Origin: Alphaproteobacteria bacterium | Lineage (GTDB): Bacteria; Pseudomonadota; Alphaproteobacteria; Rhizobiales; Xanthobacteraceae | Length of the DNA: 64,000 nucleotides | Direction of reading: 5' to 3' | Assembly (NCBI GenBank): GCA_037200445.1 | Contig: JBBCGH010000001.1 | Span: 682,001-746,000 of the forward strand | Shown here: positions 7,775 through 16,314 of the stretch, piece by piece | Layout: each line of letters begins with the position of its first letter | Position numbering within the stretch: position 1 is the first letter of the stretch | Program-made: the position numbers and the translations under genes | Notes under the pieces: model-generated | Databases searched by the model: none | Seen by the model: only the letters and a program-made list of their open reading frames with translations | What the model was told of the DNA's origin: nothing

Positions 7775-9781
7775 ATGACGGCCACATTCCGCATTCACCC
7801 CGCGATCGGGATCGCCCGGTTGGGCAACAGCCCGACCTCATTCTACATCGCGCCGGAACAGGCCGGCGTCTTTCCGATCGACTGCGATCAGGACGGAAAC
7901 CCGATCGTCAAGGACGGGAAAGAAGTACCGATCTCCAAATTCAAGGATACCGATGGCCGCATCCGCCGCCAGGCGGCGCGGTTTCGCGTGTTTATCTATG
8001 ACGACTCGGGCGAGGGCCGCGAAGTGGAGATCGGCGATACGTTCGAGTCGATCGAGCAGGCGACCGGCCAGGTGCTGAAGCTGCGGATCGACGACATCCG
8101 CTGGAACGTCTATCTCGCGAACAAGAAATCGAGCTGGTACCAATTCCAGCAGACGGCCGGCGAGCATGGCTACGCCGCCAATCATCCGCTGCGCAATGCC
8201 GATATCACCGACAGCGACATCCGCCAGCAGCTGATCATCGACCCCGGGCCGCGCAGCGTGTCGTTCACGACCGCGACGTCGCGGCGCGCTTCGTTCGACG
8301 CCAGCCACGGGCTCGCGACATTCCCTCCGCCGCTGAAGCCGAACTCCATCACGACGCTGGGCGACCTCGTGTGCACGCAGCAGGACAAGCACAACCGCCT
8401 GCTGGTGCTTGGCGGGTTTGGAAATTCCGGCAGCATGATCGACGGGTTCGGGAATCCGAAGATCGAGGCCTATGCCAACAATGACGGCTGGTTCGACGAC
8501 ACCTCGGACGGCCCGGTGAAGGCGAGCCTGGTCTGCACGCTGATCTCGACCGACGGCGCGCCGGCACCCCCCGACTCGCTCCCGGTGCCGATCGCGGTCG
8601 ACGATGCCGCCTGGGTGCTCGTCGGCTATCCGCGCTACGCGCCCGAGTTCTCCGACATCGTCACCATGGACGAGCTCGTGTTCGACGTCGCGGTGCGCAC
8701 CTTCGCGTATGTGCCCTACATGTTCGGCGTGGCGCCGTTCAACGGCAGTGTGCCCAGCACACCCCAGGAGCTCAACCTGTGGCGCGCGCAGGCGCGCTGG
8801 AACGCCGACTATCGCCCCTACTTCTATCGCGACATCTGGCCGATCCTGCAGCGCCCGCTGAACTTCCAGTACTTCATGGCCAACGATCCGATGTTCGGCG
8901 GAAATCCGCACGACACCGGTCCCCGCGGCAATTTCGATCAGGCGCAAGTGTCGATCCCGCCCTATGACGGCGAGGACCCCACGCAGCGGGCGCAGCGGCG
9001 CGCGAAGCGCCAGTTCATCTACAGCGTGCTGCGCAAGGCGGGCCAGGAGAACGAGCTTCTGGTCACGCCTTATGCGGGCGACTCGAATTACCGGCTCTAC
9101 CGGATGCCGCTGCTCTGCGGCGACAATCCGCTCTCGAACACGGCGCCCTCGAAATTCCTGCGCCTCACCGACACGATGCTGTTCCTGCTGGCGCAATGGG
9201 CCGAGGGACGGTTCATCAACGAGCAGCGCGAGGACATCGCGACGTTGCCGCAACCGCCCGGCGCCGGCGCAGTGCTCGATCGCGGCGCGCTGGCCGGCGG
9301 ACTTGGCGGCTCGTTCTGCCCGGGCGGCGAGGCCTCCTGGATCATGCGCAATCCTGCGGTCTACGCGTCGGCCTATCGCATCAACCCCGCCTCGGCGGAG
9401 CAGAGCGCGCTCAGCCTTCCGCCCGGCAACATTGCGGGCGGAGCGGGCCCGGGCGATCTCACCAAGTACAGCGCCGTGCCATGGCAGTCCGACTTCAACG
9501 AATGCACCACGCAGCACATCGACTTCACCTATGAGGGCTGGAACAACATCAATCCGGCCAGTACCGGAGATCCGGTCAAGCGCTCGGCGCAGTTGACCTA
9601 CTGGTGGCCGGTGCATCGGCCGGTCAACGTGCTCAATAACGGCCCGTGGTCGCCGACGCCGCAGAACAATGCCGGCGACCTGCAGATGGTGACGATGTGG
9701 AGCAAGCTCGGGTTTGTTGTGTCGACGACCGATCCGAACAATCCGGTCACGATTGTCGAGGCCGGCACGACCGGCGCCTAG
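7775..9781 (+). CDS. LodA-like cysteine tryptophylquinone (CTQ) oxidase
   Basis: This 668-residue protein resembles LodA (L-lysine epsilon-oxidase) and GoxA (glycine oxidase), which use a self-derived CTQ cofactor and release H2O2. The N-terminus is the family hallmark (FRIHPAIGIARLGNSP). The likely cofactor cysteine is C515 in GSFCPGGEASW, almost the same position as Cys516 of Marinomonas LodA; the likely tryptophan is W610 or W611 in LTYWWPVHRPV. The start has GAGGGGA just upstream and lies 18 bp after the tyrosinase. No signal peptide is present, as in LodA, which is nevertheless exported. The LodB-like maturase is encoded downstream, as expected. The amine substrate cannot be told from sequence. 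Confidence 0.87.
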   Translation: MTATFRIHPAIGIARLGNSPTSFYIAPEQAGVFPIDCDQDGNPIVKDGKEVPISKFKDTDGRIRRQAARFRVFIYDDSGEGREVEIGDTFESIEQATGQVLKLRIDDIRWNVYLANKKSSWYQFQQTAGEHGYAANHPLRNADITDSDIRQQLIIDPGPRSVSFTTATSRRASFDASHGLATFPPPLKPNSITTLGDLVCTQQDKHNRLLVLGGFGNSGSMIDGFGNPKIEAYANNDGWFDDTSDGPVKASLVCTLISTDGAPAPPDSLPVPIAVDDAAWVLVGYPRYAPEFSDIVTMDELVFDVAVRTFAYVPYMFGVAPFNGSVPSTPQELNLWRAQARWNADYRPYFYRDIWPILQRPLNFQYFMANDPMFGGNPHDTGPRGNFDQAQVSIPPYDGEDPTQRAQRRAKRQFIYSVLRKAGQENELLVTPYAGDSNYRLYRMPLLCGDNPLSNTAPSKFLRLTDTMLFLLAQWAEGRFINEQREDIATLPQPPGAGAVLDRGALAGGLGGSFCPGGEASWIMRNPAVYASAYRINPASAEQSALSLPPGNIAGGAGPGDLTKYSAVPWQSDFNECTTQHIDFTYEGWNNINPASTGDPVKRSAQLTYWWPVHRPVNVLNNGPWSPTPQNNAGDLQMVTMWSKLGFVVSTTDPNNPVTIVEAGTTGA

Positions 9782-9883
9782 AGCATGATCCCGAAAAGTG
9801 GGCACCGGTTTTCGGAAAAGATCATACTCAAACAAAAAGCTGGAGCCCGACTCCGATTCAACCAAGAACGATAGGGCTCTAGC
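9782..9883. repeat. Palindromic intergenic repeat of Hyphomicrobiales type, copy 1
   Basis: The gap between the LodA-like and LodB-like genes holds a dispersed repeat I recognise from Bradyrhizobium-type genomes: core AAGTGGGCACCGGTTTTCGG followed by an inverted GATCAT arm, then a second inverted pair around GGAGCCC and GGGCTCT. Related cores occur at 16262 and 38126 in this window. It may act as a transcript-stabilising or attenuating structure between the two genes. Confidence 0.8.
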
Positions 9884-9931
9884 GGAGACCGCGCGATGGC
9901 ACGAAGTCCGAATATCGACTGGATGGACTGA

Positions 9932-11056
9932 TTGAGTGATTTCGACGTCCTGATCGTCGGGGCCGGACCAGCGGGATGCGCGACCGCGCTTTCACTCGCG
10001 AGCTTTGCGCCGCGGCTTGGCATCGGATTGATCGATGCCCCACGGGATGAGGCGCCTCGGATCGGCGAAACGGTGCCGCCGCAGATCGCCTCGATGCTCG
10101 CCCATCTCGGCATCGGCGGCGACTTCATGGTGGATCGGCATCATGCCTCCTATCGCACGCTGAGCGCCTGGGGCTCGCCGGCGCTCGCGAGCAACGAGTT
10201 CCTGTTCCAGGTGAACCAGACCGGCTGGCGGCTCGATCGCGCGCGCTTCGACGCCATGATGCGGCGCGCCGCGGCACGCAACGCCACCGCGATGGCAAGC
10301 AACGTTGTCAAGCTCGACCATGTGGAGGACGGATGGCGTATCTGGCTCGCAGACGGCGGCACGCGGACCGCCCGCGCGGTCGTCGACGCGACCGGCCGTG
10401 CCGCGGTGCTGGCGCGGCTCGCGGGCGAGCGCGTCACGCGCCATGACCGTCTCGCGAGCGTGTTTGCGTTCTGCGCGGACCGTGGCGAAACCGGCGATCT
10501 CATGATCGAGGCAATGCCCGACGGCTGGTGGTACACGGCCGCGCTGCCCGATCGACGCCGTATCGTTTCCTTCATGAGCGACACCGACATCATTCGCCGG
10601 CTGGGCATCGGCTCGGCGGCGGCGTTCCGTGCGGCGCTCGGCGAGACCCTGCACGTTGCCGGCGTCGTGTCGGATGCGCCTCTCGATACGCCGCAGATCC
10701 AGGGCGCCGGCTCACAGATCGTCGCGCACGATGGCGGAGGGATGCTCATCGCCGTGGGAGACGCCGCGTCGTGCTTCGATCCGCTGTCGGGACAGGGCAT
10801 CGTCAAGGCACTTCGCTCCGGCGTATTCGCCTCCTACGCGATCGCCGACCGGCTCGAGCGCAACGACTCGGACGGGATGTATCGGTATGCGGCGCTCGTC
10901 CGCGCGGAATACGCCGCCTACCAGACGACGCTACGCGACTTTTACGGCGTGGAGCGCCGCTTTGCGGACCGGCCGTTCTGGGCACGCCGGCACGCTGGCC
11001 CAGCGCATCATCCCTCGTCCCGCGCGGCCGCCGAAATCCAGGAGTCACGCGCATGA
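9932..11056 (+). CDS. LodB/GoxB-like FAD-dependent maturase of the CTQ oxidase
   Basis: This 374-residue flavoprotein has an N-terminal dinucleotide-binding fold (VLIVGAGPAGCATALSLA) and the second FAD motif GDAASCFDPLSGQGIVKAL near the C-terminus, the pattern of tryptophan-halogenase/geranylgeranyl-reductase-like oxidases. LodB and GoxB proteins of this type are needed to convert the Cys and Trp of their LodA/GoxA partner to CTQ. Gene order (lodA then lodB) supports the assignment over a halogenase; the halogenase GxWxWxIP motif is not seen. The start is TTG 9932, after the palindromic repeat. A 19-codon frame opens in an ATGA overlap at 11053 but I do not call it a gene. Confidence 0.84.
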   Translation: MSDFDVLIVGAGPAGCATALSLASFAPRLGIGLIDAPRDEAPRIGETVPPQIASMLAHLGIGGDFMVDRHHASYRTLSAWGSPALASNEFLFQVNQTGWRLDRARFDAMMRRAAARNATAMASNVVKLDHVEDGWRIWLADGGTRTARAVVDATGRAAVLARLAGERVTRHDRLASVFAFCADRGETGDLMIEAMPDGWWYTAALPDRRRIVSFMSDTDIIRRLGIGSAAAFRAALGETLHVAGVVSDAPLDTPQIQGAGSQIVAHDGGGMLIAVGDAASCFDPLSGQGIVKALRSGVFASYAIADRLERNDSDGMYRYAALVRAEYAAYQTTLRDFYGVERRFADRPFWARRHAGPAHHPSSRAAAEIQESRA

Positions 11057-11225
11057 CCAATGACCGTCTGCCGAAATGGCGCCGTTTCGCGACGAAGTCT
11101 GCGCGGCGGTGAGGGCTCGTCTGTGCGAAGGTTGAGCGCGCTTTGGATAATGCCTGCGGTGGTGTGATTTTGGTGGACGACCGCAGGCTGTTTTGCAACC
11201 ATAGAAAAAGCGCAGGAGGAAGCCT

Positions 11226-11591
11226 ATGGCGGTTTGGTCCATCAAAATCGTTCCGGGAAAGAAGCGCCGTTCCGCGGCGACCTTCGTGCCGCAATTGCAG
11301 GCACCGGCACCCGACGGAACCTACCCGGATGGGCTTTATGCAGATTCCGGCGACGCCGTGAGCTGGGACAATACGCAAGACAGCAGGGCGCATCATCCGG
11401 TGCCGACCGACGAGAACTACAACCCCGTGCCGGTGACGCCGAACAACGACCTGTCGGACGAGATTCCGGCGGGCGAATCGTCGCGGCCGGCCTATGTTGT
11501 CGTCAAGCCGACGACGGGCGATCAGAAGACGATCTACTACCGTTGTGCTCTGCATCCGCGGGAGCACGGCAAGATTACAGTGACGAGCTAA
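11226..11591 (+). CDS. Small cupredoxin-like protein with unusual axial-ligand region
   Basis: The 121-residue product has the end of a cupredoxin fold: TIYYRCALHPREHGKITV gives C107 and H110, with an upstream histidine pair H56/H57 in DSRAHHPVPT. In ordinary type-1 copper proteins of this kind the Cys-x2-His is followed by Met three residues later (CAIHPxM); here that position is E113, with H114 next to it. No signal peptide is visible. AGGAGGAA stands just before the ATG. It sits between the CTQ maturase and a multicopper oxidase on the same strand, so it may shuttle electrons or copper for the block. Copper binding itself is inferred. Confidence 0.78.
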   Translation: MAVWSIKIVPGKKRRSAATFVPQLQAPAPDGTYPDGLYADSGDAVSWDNTQDSRAHHPVPTDENYNPVPVTPNNDLSDEIPAGESSRPAYVVVKPTTGDQKTIYYRCALHPREHGKITVTS

Positions 11592-11671
11592 GGCGCTCGC
11601 GCTGAAGCGTTTCGTTTAAGTCCGCGCTCGCCGTGATGACGGTGGGGCGCGCATGTTGATGATGGAACCCG

Positions 11672-14233
11672 ATGGGGAGCGTCATGATTGCACGCGACGG
11701 AAGACTGCGTCCTTTTGGCAAGCATCGCGGCGCCACGCCGCACGATCATTTTTCCCGACAACATGATTCCATGGCGCCGCGATGGATCGCGGCGAATCTG
11801 GTTGCGTGCGCTGTGGCGTTCGCCGCCGCTCCGGTCAATGCGCAGACGCCGCCGCCAGCTCCGCCGGCGCAGTGGCAGCCAGTCTCGCCGCAATACATCC
11901 AGTGTCCAGCGCCGGCACAGCCGCTGGTCCGCATTCCCGAGCTGCGCGCGACCAATAACAAGCTGCGCGGGACCATCGTGCTGAACAACGGCGTGCAGCG
12001 GCTCTTTCTCGGCGGCGGCCCACAGGGCGATCCGACCCAGTGTCTGCCGCAGGACGTGCGCCAGTTCCGCGGCGTGAACGCCGTGCTGCCGGCTTACGGC
12101 GGGGCGATCCCGCCCGGCTATCCGGGGTACGCGCCGCCGACGCCGGCGCCTCCCGCGGACGTGCTCGATCCGGTGCCGGGACCGACCTTGCGGGCGCGCG
12201 TGGGCGATCTGGTGCAGCTCACCTTCCTCAACCAGATCGGCACCGGTCCCTACTGGGACTCGATCGATCGCGGCGAGAAGGGCCAGGGTTGCGATGAAAG
12301 CCGCGGCGGACAGAGTTATCCGGGGCTCGACCAGTTTCCCGACTGCTTCCACGGGTCGAGCACGGGCAACATCCATTTCCACGGCACGCACACCAATCCG
12401 GACTCCACTGGCGATAACGTACTGATCGAAGTGCGTCCCTCGCTGCGCCAGAACAACCAGCCGGTGGTGACTGAAGCGAGCGTCAAGCCCGCATTCGACA
12501 AGTTTTTCGCCGACTGCGAGCGCGAACTGAACAAGAGCGTGCTCTCGCAATGGCCGTTCAGCTGGAACGATCTGCCGCCGGCCTACGTGAACAGCCAGCT
12601 CGATCTGTTGAAGCGTTATGACGCCAATCCGAACATCAAGAACAAGCTGTTGCCGATCGATCAAGCGCAGCGTGCGGCCGGCGCCTGGCCGCAATATTAT
12701 ATTGGCGCCTACCCATACTGCTTCCGCATCCCGGCCTACGCGTCTCGCAACTGGCCGCCGGGGGGCGCGCATCCGCCTTCGCACGTGGCCACCACGCAGT
12801 CGCGCGCGCTGCAGATGGGCCAGTCGCCGGGGACGCACTGGTATCACGCGCATAAACACGGCTCGACCACGATCAATGTGGCCAACGGCATGACCGGCGC
12901 CTTCATCATCGAGGGCGGCTATGACGACATGCTCGACAAATTCTACGGCGTGGGCTGGACCGGGCCGGAGGGATGGTCGCGTTCGCAGCCTGTCCTCGTC
13001 GTGAACCAGCTCGGCGTCAGCCCGAACCTGTTCGGGGGCGGTGTCGGTGGCGGTGCGCCGTTCTCCGTCAACGGCCGCTTCCAGCCAGTGCTGGCGATGC
13101 AGCCCGGACAGGTGCAGCTCTGGCGCATCGCCAATACCTCGTCGCGCGGCAGTGTCTTTCTGACCGGCTTCGGCCCCGCCAGCGGGACCGGCCCGTCAAA
13201 CCCGCAAGTTTTTGTCTGGAAGCAGATCGCGCAGGACGGCGTGCAGTTCACCGGCGGCAATTACGAGAACAGCAAGAGCCCGTTGCTGACCATTTCGCCC
13301 GGCGGCCGTGCCGATCTGCTGGTGCAGGCGCCGACCGAACCAGGTCAATATATCTTGTATGCCGCGCAGGTGCGCAGCCGTTGCGAGACGCTCACGACCG
13401 CGCCGACGATCCCGACCGTCGCGCCGCCGCCGCCGCGGGGGCCCTATCCGAACGCGATCTGCGCGGTGCAGAGCGCGTCGCCATTCCTGCAGGTGAACGT
13501 GACCGGCATGGCCGCGACCGGCAACCAGGCGCAATTCATCCCAAAGGCCGACGTCGACGCCGCCTTCCCGCCGTTCCTTGCGGACATCACCGACGACGAG
13601 GTGAAGGGCACCAAGACGGTGACATTCGAATCGGCGCCGACCGGCGGCGGCCCGGCCGTCATGCACAGCATCGACGGCCATCAGTTCGACGGCAATGTCG
13701 GAGAGGTGGTGCTGCTCAACAATGTCGAGGAATGGAAGATCGTCAACAAGACGGTGAACGGCGGCCTCAAGACGGTCAACGGCCAGCCCAAGGTGGTGAC
13801 GACCGATCCACCCGGCGTCGTCGATCATCCATTCCACATCCACATCAACCCGTTCCAGATCACCGAGGTGTTCGATCCAAACGAGGTGCTGCCCGGCACC
13901 GCGACGTACAAATACATCTTCGAGGGTCAGCCGGCGCAGGGACAGTGCTTGCTCGACATCACCAAGCCCGCGACCTGGAAACCGTGCGACGACACGTCAT
14001 CGGCCACGGGGCGGGTCTGGTGGGATGTCTTCCCGATTCCATCGGGCCGCGCCGTGTTCCTCGACAACAACGCCCGCATGGTCCTGGTGCCGGGCTATTT
14101 CAAGATGCGCAGCCGCTTCGTCGACTACACCGGCGTCTACGTGCTGCATTGTCACATCCTGGCGCATGAGGATCGGGGCATGATGACGATCGTGGAGGTG
14201 GTGCCGCTCACCACGGCCTATTCGCATCAGTAG
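11672..14233 (+). CDS. Secreted multicopper oxidase (laccase-like), long form
   Basis: All four copper-ligand segments are present: IHFHGTHTNP (first HxH, H235), HWYHAHKHGS (second), HPFHIHINPF (H719 region), and HCHILAHEDRGMM, in which C827 is the type-1 cysteine and M837 the axial ligand. It should couple one-electron oxidation of phenols, amines or metals to reduction of O2 to water. At up to 853 residues it is longer than the usual 500-600; the extra length includes a segment between the first and second motifs (about residues 245-385). ATGs at 11672, 11684 (GGGGAG upstream) and 11771 are possible starts; the last begins a typical signal peptide (MAPRWIAANLVACAVAFAAA, cleavage near VNAQ), so the protein is exported. 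It overlaps convergent dppF by 26 bp. Confidence 0.9.
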   Translation: MGSVMIARDGRLRPFGKHRGATPHDHFSRQHDSMAPRWIAANLVACAVAFAAAPVNAQTPPPAPPAQWQPVSPQYIQCPAPAQPLVRIPELRATNNKLRGTIVLNNGVQRLFLGGGPQGDPTQCLPQDVRQFRGVNAVLPAYGGAIPPGYPGYAPPTPAPPADVLDPVPGPTLRARVGDLVQLTFLNQIGTGPYWDSIDRGEKGQGCDESRGGQSYPGLDQFPDCFHGSSTGNIHFHGTHTNPDSTGDNVLIEVRPSLRQNNQPVVTEASVKPAFDKFFADCERELNKSVLSQWPFSWNDLPPAYVNSQLDLLKRYDANPNIKNKLLPIDQAQRAAGAWPQYYIGAYPYCFRIPAYASRNWPPGGAHPPSHVATTQSRALQMGQSPGTHWYHAHKHGSTTINVANGMTGAFIIEGGYDDMLDKFYGVGWTGPEGWSRSQPVLVVNQLGVSPNLFGGGVGGGAPFSVNGRFQPVLAMQPGQVQLWRIANTSSRGSVFLTGFGPASGTGPSNPQVFVWKQIAQDGVQFTGGNYENSKSPLLTISPGGRADLLVQAPTEPGQYILYAAQVRSRCETLTTAPTIPTVAPPPPRGPYPNAICAVQSASPFLQVNVTGMAATGNQAQFIPKADVDAAFPPFLADITDDEVKGTKTVTFESAPTGGGPAVMHSIDGHQFDGNVGEVVLLNNVEEWKIVNKTVNGGLKTVNGQPKVVTTDPPGVVDHPFHIHINPFQITEVFDPNEVLPGTATYKYIFEGQPAQGQCLLDITKPATWKPCDDTSSATGRVWWDVFPIPSGRAVFLDNNARMVLVPGYFKMRSRFVDYTGVYVLHCHILAHEDRGMMTIVEVVPLTTAYSHQ

Positions 14234-15221
14234 CATCGCATGCGGGTTCAGCCGCCTGCGTTTCCAGAAACTGCTCCGCGTAGTGGCAGGCGACAAGCCG
14301 ATGATCGAACTCCCGCAGCGGCGGGCGCTCGGCGCGGCAGCGGTCCGTCACATAGGGACAGCGCGTCGAGAACACGCAGCCCTTGGGCGGATCGAGCGGC
14401 GAGGGCAGCTCGCCCTTCGGGATGAGGCGCTTGCGCGAGCGCCCCATGCCGGGCGTCGCCCCGAGCAGTGCCTGCGTATAGGGGTGCAGCGGCCGCGCGA
14501 AGATGCGCTCCTTGCGCCCATGCTCCACCGCGATGCCGAGATACATGATCATCACGTCGTGCGCGATGTGACGCACCACGCCGAGATCGTGCGAGATGAA
14601 AAGATAAGCGAGCCCCATGTCGCGCTGCAGGTCGACCAGCAGGTTGAGCACTTGCGCCTGCACCGACATGTCGAGCGCCGAGACAGGCTCGTCTGCGACC
14701 AGCAGCTTCGGCCGCAGCATCAGCGCGCGGGCGATCGCGATGCGCTGGCGCTGGCCGCCGGAGAACATGTGCGGATAACGGCCGGCCTGTTCGGGGCGCA
14801 GGCCGACTTTGCGCATCATGTCGAACGCGCGTTCCCGCCGCTCGGCTTTCGGCACGTCGGTGTTGATGACCAGCGGCTCTTCCAAGATAGTGCCGATGCG
14901 CTTGCGCGGATTGAGCGAGCCATACGGATTCTGGAACACGATCTGCACGGTGCGGCGGAGCACCTTCGCCATGCTTGCCGGTGGGTTGACCGCGTCGACG
15001 CCGTCGAGCGTCAGCGTACCGGCGGTCGGCTTCTCGATCAGCGTGACCATGCGGGCGAGCGTCGACTTCCCGCAGCCGGATTCGCCGACCACCGCGAGCG
15101 TGCGGCCCGCCGCCAACTCGAAGGAGATGCCGCCAACGGCATGCAGTTGCGCAGCGTCGCGGAACCAGCCCTGCTTGACCTTGTAGGTCTGCTTCAGATC
15201 CTGCGCGACGACCAGCGTCAT
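14208..15221 (-). CDS. dppF: Dipeptide ABC transporter ATP-binding protein DppF
   Basis: This 337-residue ATPase has Walker [13 protein letters not shown], signature [15 protein letters not shown], Walker [13 protein letters not shown] and the H-loop FISHDLGVV. The C-terminal oligopeptide-transporter extension ([14 protein letters not shown], two conserved cysteines plus a later ACHY) is typical of OppF/DppF. It is the last gene of a minus-strand dppABCDF operon, starting in an ATGA overlap with dppD. Its 3' end overlaps the convergent multicopper oxidase gene by 26 bp, so the two transcription units meet tail to tail. Confidence 0.93.
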   Translation of the reverse strand: MTLVVAQDLKQTYKVKQGWFRDAAQLHAVGGISFELAAGRTLAVVGESGCGKSTLARMVTLIEKPTAGTLTLDGVDAVNPPASMAKVLRRTVQIVFQNPYGSLNPRKRIGTILEEPLVINTDVPKAERRERAFDMMRKVGLRPEQAGRYPHMFSGGQRQRIAIARALMLRPKLLVADEPVSALDMSVQAQVLNLLVDLQRDMGLAYLFISHDLGVVRHIAHDVMIMYLGIAVEHGRKERIFARPLHPYTQALLGATPGMGRSRKRLIPKGELPSPLDPPKGCVFSTRCPYVTDRCRAERPPLREFDHRLVACHYAEQFLETQAAEPACDATDANRPW

Positions 15222-16243
15222 GACACCGCCTCGCGGGCCTTAGCCTTCGCGGCGTTGTCGGCCGCCATGCGCGCCTCACGTGTCGCATCGCCGAGCGGGT
15301 AGTGACAGCGGATCAGGCCGCCCATCCACGGCCGCAGCGCGGGACGCGTATCCTCGGTCAGTGGCGTCGCGTAGGTACAGCGCGGACTGAACAGGCATCC
15401 GCGCGGGCGGTCGTAGGTGCCCGGCACCACGCCCGGAATGGTCGCGAGCCTCCCGCCGTCGCTTGCCTCGGGGCGCGCCGCGAGCAGGGCCGCCGTGTAG
15501 GGATGCTGCGGAGACGCGAACAGGCTTGTCGTCGAGCGCTCCTCCATCACCTGGCCCGCATACATCACGGCGACGCGCTCGGTCGTATCCGAGACGACGC
15601 CCATGTTGTGGGTGATCAGGATCAGTGCCATCCCGCGGTCGCGCTGGAGCGAAAGAAGCAGGTCGAGGATCTGCGCCTGAATGGTGACGTCGAGCGCGGT
15701 CGTCGGCTCGTCGGCGATCAGGAGCTTCGGATTGCAGGCGATCGCCATCGCGATCATCACGCGCTGGTTCATCCCGCCGGAGAGCTGGTGCGGGTAGGCG
15801 GAGAGCCGGCTCTCGGCGGCCGGGATGCCGACCTGCTCGAGCAACTCGATCACGCGCCGCCGCGCGGTCTTCTTGTCCACGCCCTCGTGGACGCGCAGCG
15901 TCTCGGCGAGCTGGTAGCCGATCGTGAACGACGGATTGAGCGAAGTCGTCGGCTCCTGGAAGATCATCGCGACGTCCTTGCCGGTCAGCGCGCGCCGCTC
16001 GGCGTCGGAAAGGCTTAGGAGGTCGCGGCCCGCAAAGCGCAGCCTGTCGGCGGTCACCCGGCCGGGAAACGGCACGAGGCCCATCACGGCCAGCATGCCG
16101 ACGCTTTTGCCCGAGCCGGACTCGCCGACGATGCCGAGCACCTCGCCCGTGTCGACCGTCATGCTGACGCCGTCGACCGCGCGCAGCACGCCGCTCTGCG
16201 AAGGGAAGGTGACCGACAGGTTCTCGACTTCAAGCAGCGGCAT
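15218..16243 (-). CDS. dppD: Dipeptide ABC transporter ATP-binding protein DppD
   Basis: This 341-residue ATPase carries Walker [13 protein letters not shown], signature [19 protein letters not shown], Walker [15 protein letters not shown] and the C-terminal [11 protein letters not shown] extension. The start is taken at ATG 16241-16243 ([13 protein letters not shown]), because the longer upstream frame runs into the palindromic repeat at 16262-16312 and encodes repeat sequence rather than protein. The serine in Walker A (SGS rather than SGC) is normal for DppD. It pairs with DppF to power the DppBC permease. Confidence 0.93.
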   Translation of the reverse strand: MPLLEVENLSVTFPSQSGVLRAVDGVSMTVDTGEVLGIVGESGSGKSVGMLAVMGLVPFPGRVTADRLRFAGRDLLSLSDAERRALTGKDVAMIFQEPTTSLNPSFTIGYQLAETLRVHEGVDKKTARRRVIELLEQVGIPAAESRLSAYPHQLSGGMNQRVMIAMAIACNPKLLIADEPTTALDVTIQAQILDLLLSLQRDRGMALILITHNMGVVSDTTERVAVMYAGQVMEERSTTSLFASPQHPYTAALLAARPEASDGGRLATIPGVVPGTYDRPRGCLFSPRCTYATPLTEDTRPALRPWMGGLIRCHYPLGDATREARMAADNAAKAKAREAVS

Positions 16244-16261
16244 AAGAACTCTTTTATGCTG

Positions 16262-16312
16262 GGCACATGATCTTATCCGAAAACCGGTGCCCACTTTTCG
16301 GGATCATGTGCT
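16262..16312. repeat. Palindromic intergenic repeat of Hyphomicrobiales type, copy 2
   Basis: Between dppC and dppD lies the core AAAACCGGTGCCCACTTTTC flanked by inverted CACATGATC and GATCATGTG arms. It is the reverse-orientation relative of the element at 9782. Its position inside an operon could tune expression of the ATPases relative to the permease. Confidence 0.8.
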
Positions 16313-16314
16313 GG

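Noticed and set aside
11053-11112. 19-codon frame overlapping the lodB-like stop (ATGA)
   Set aside because: Too short and without recognisable character; its only support is the overlap.
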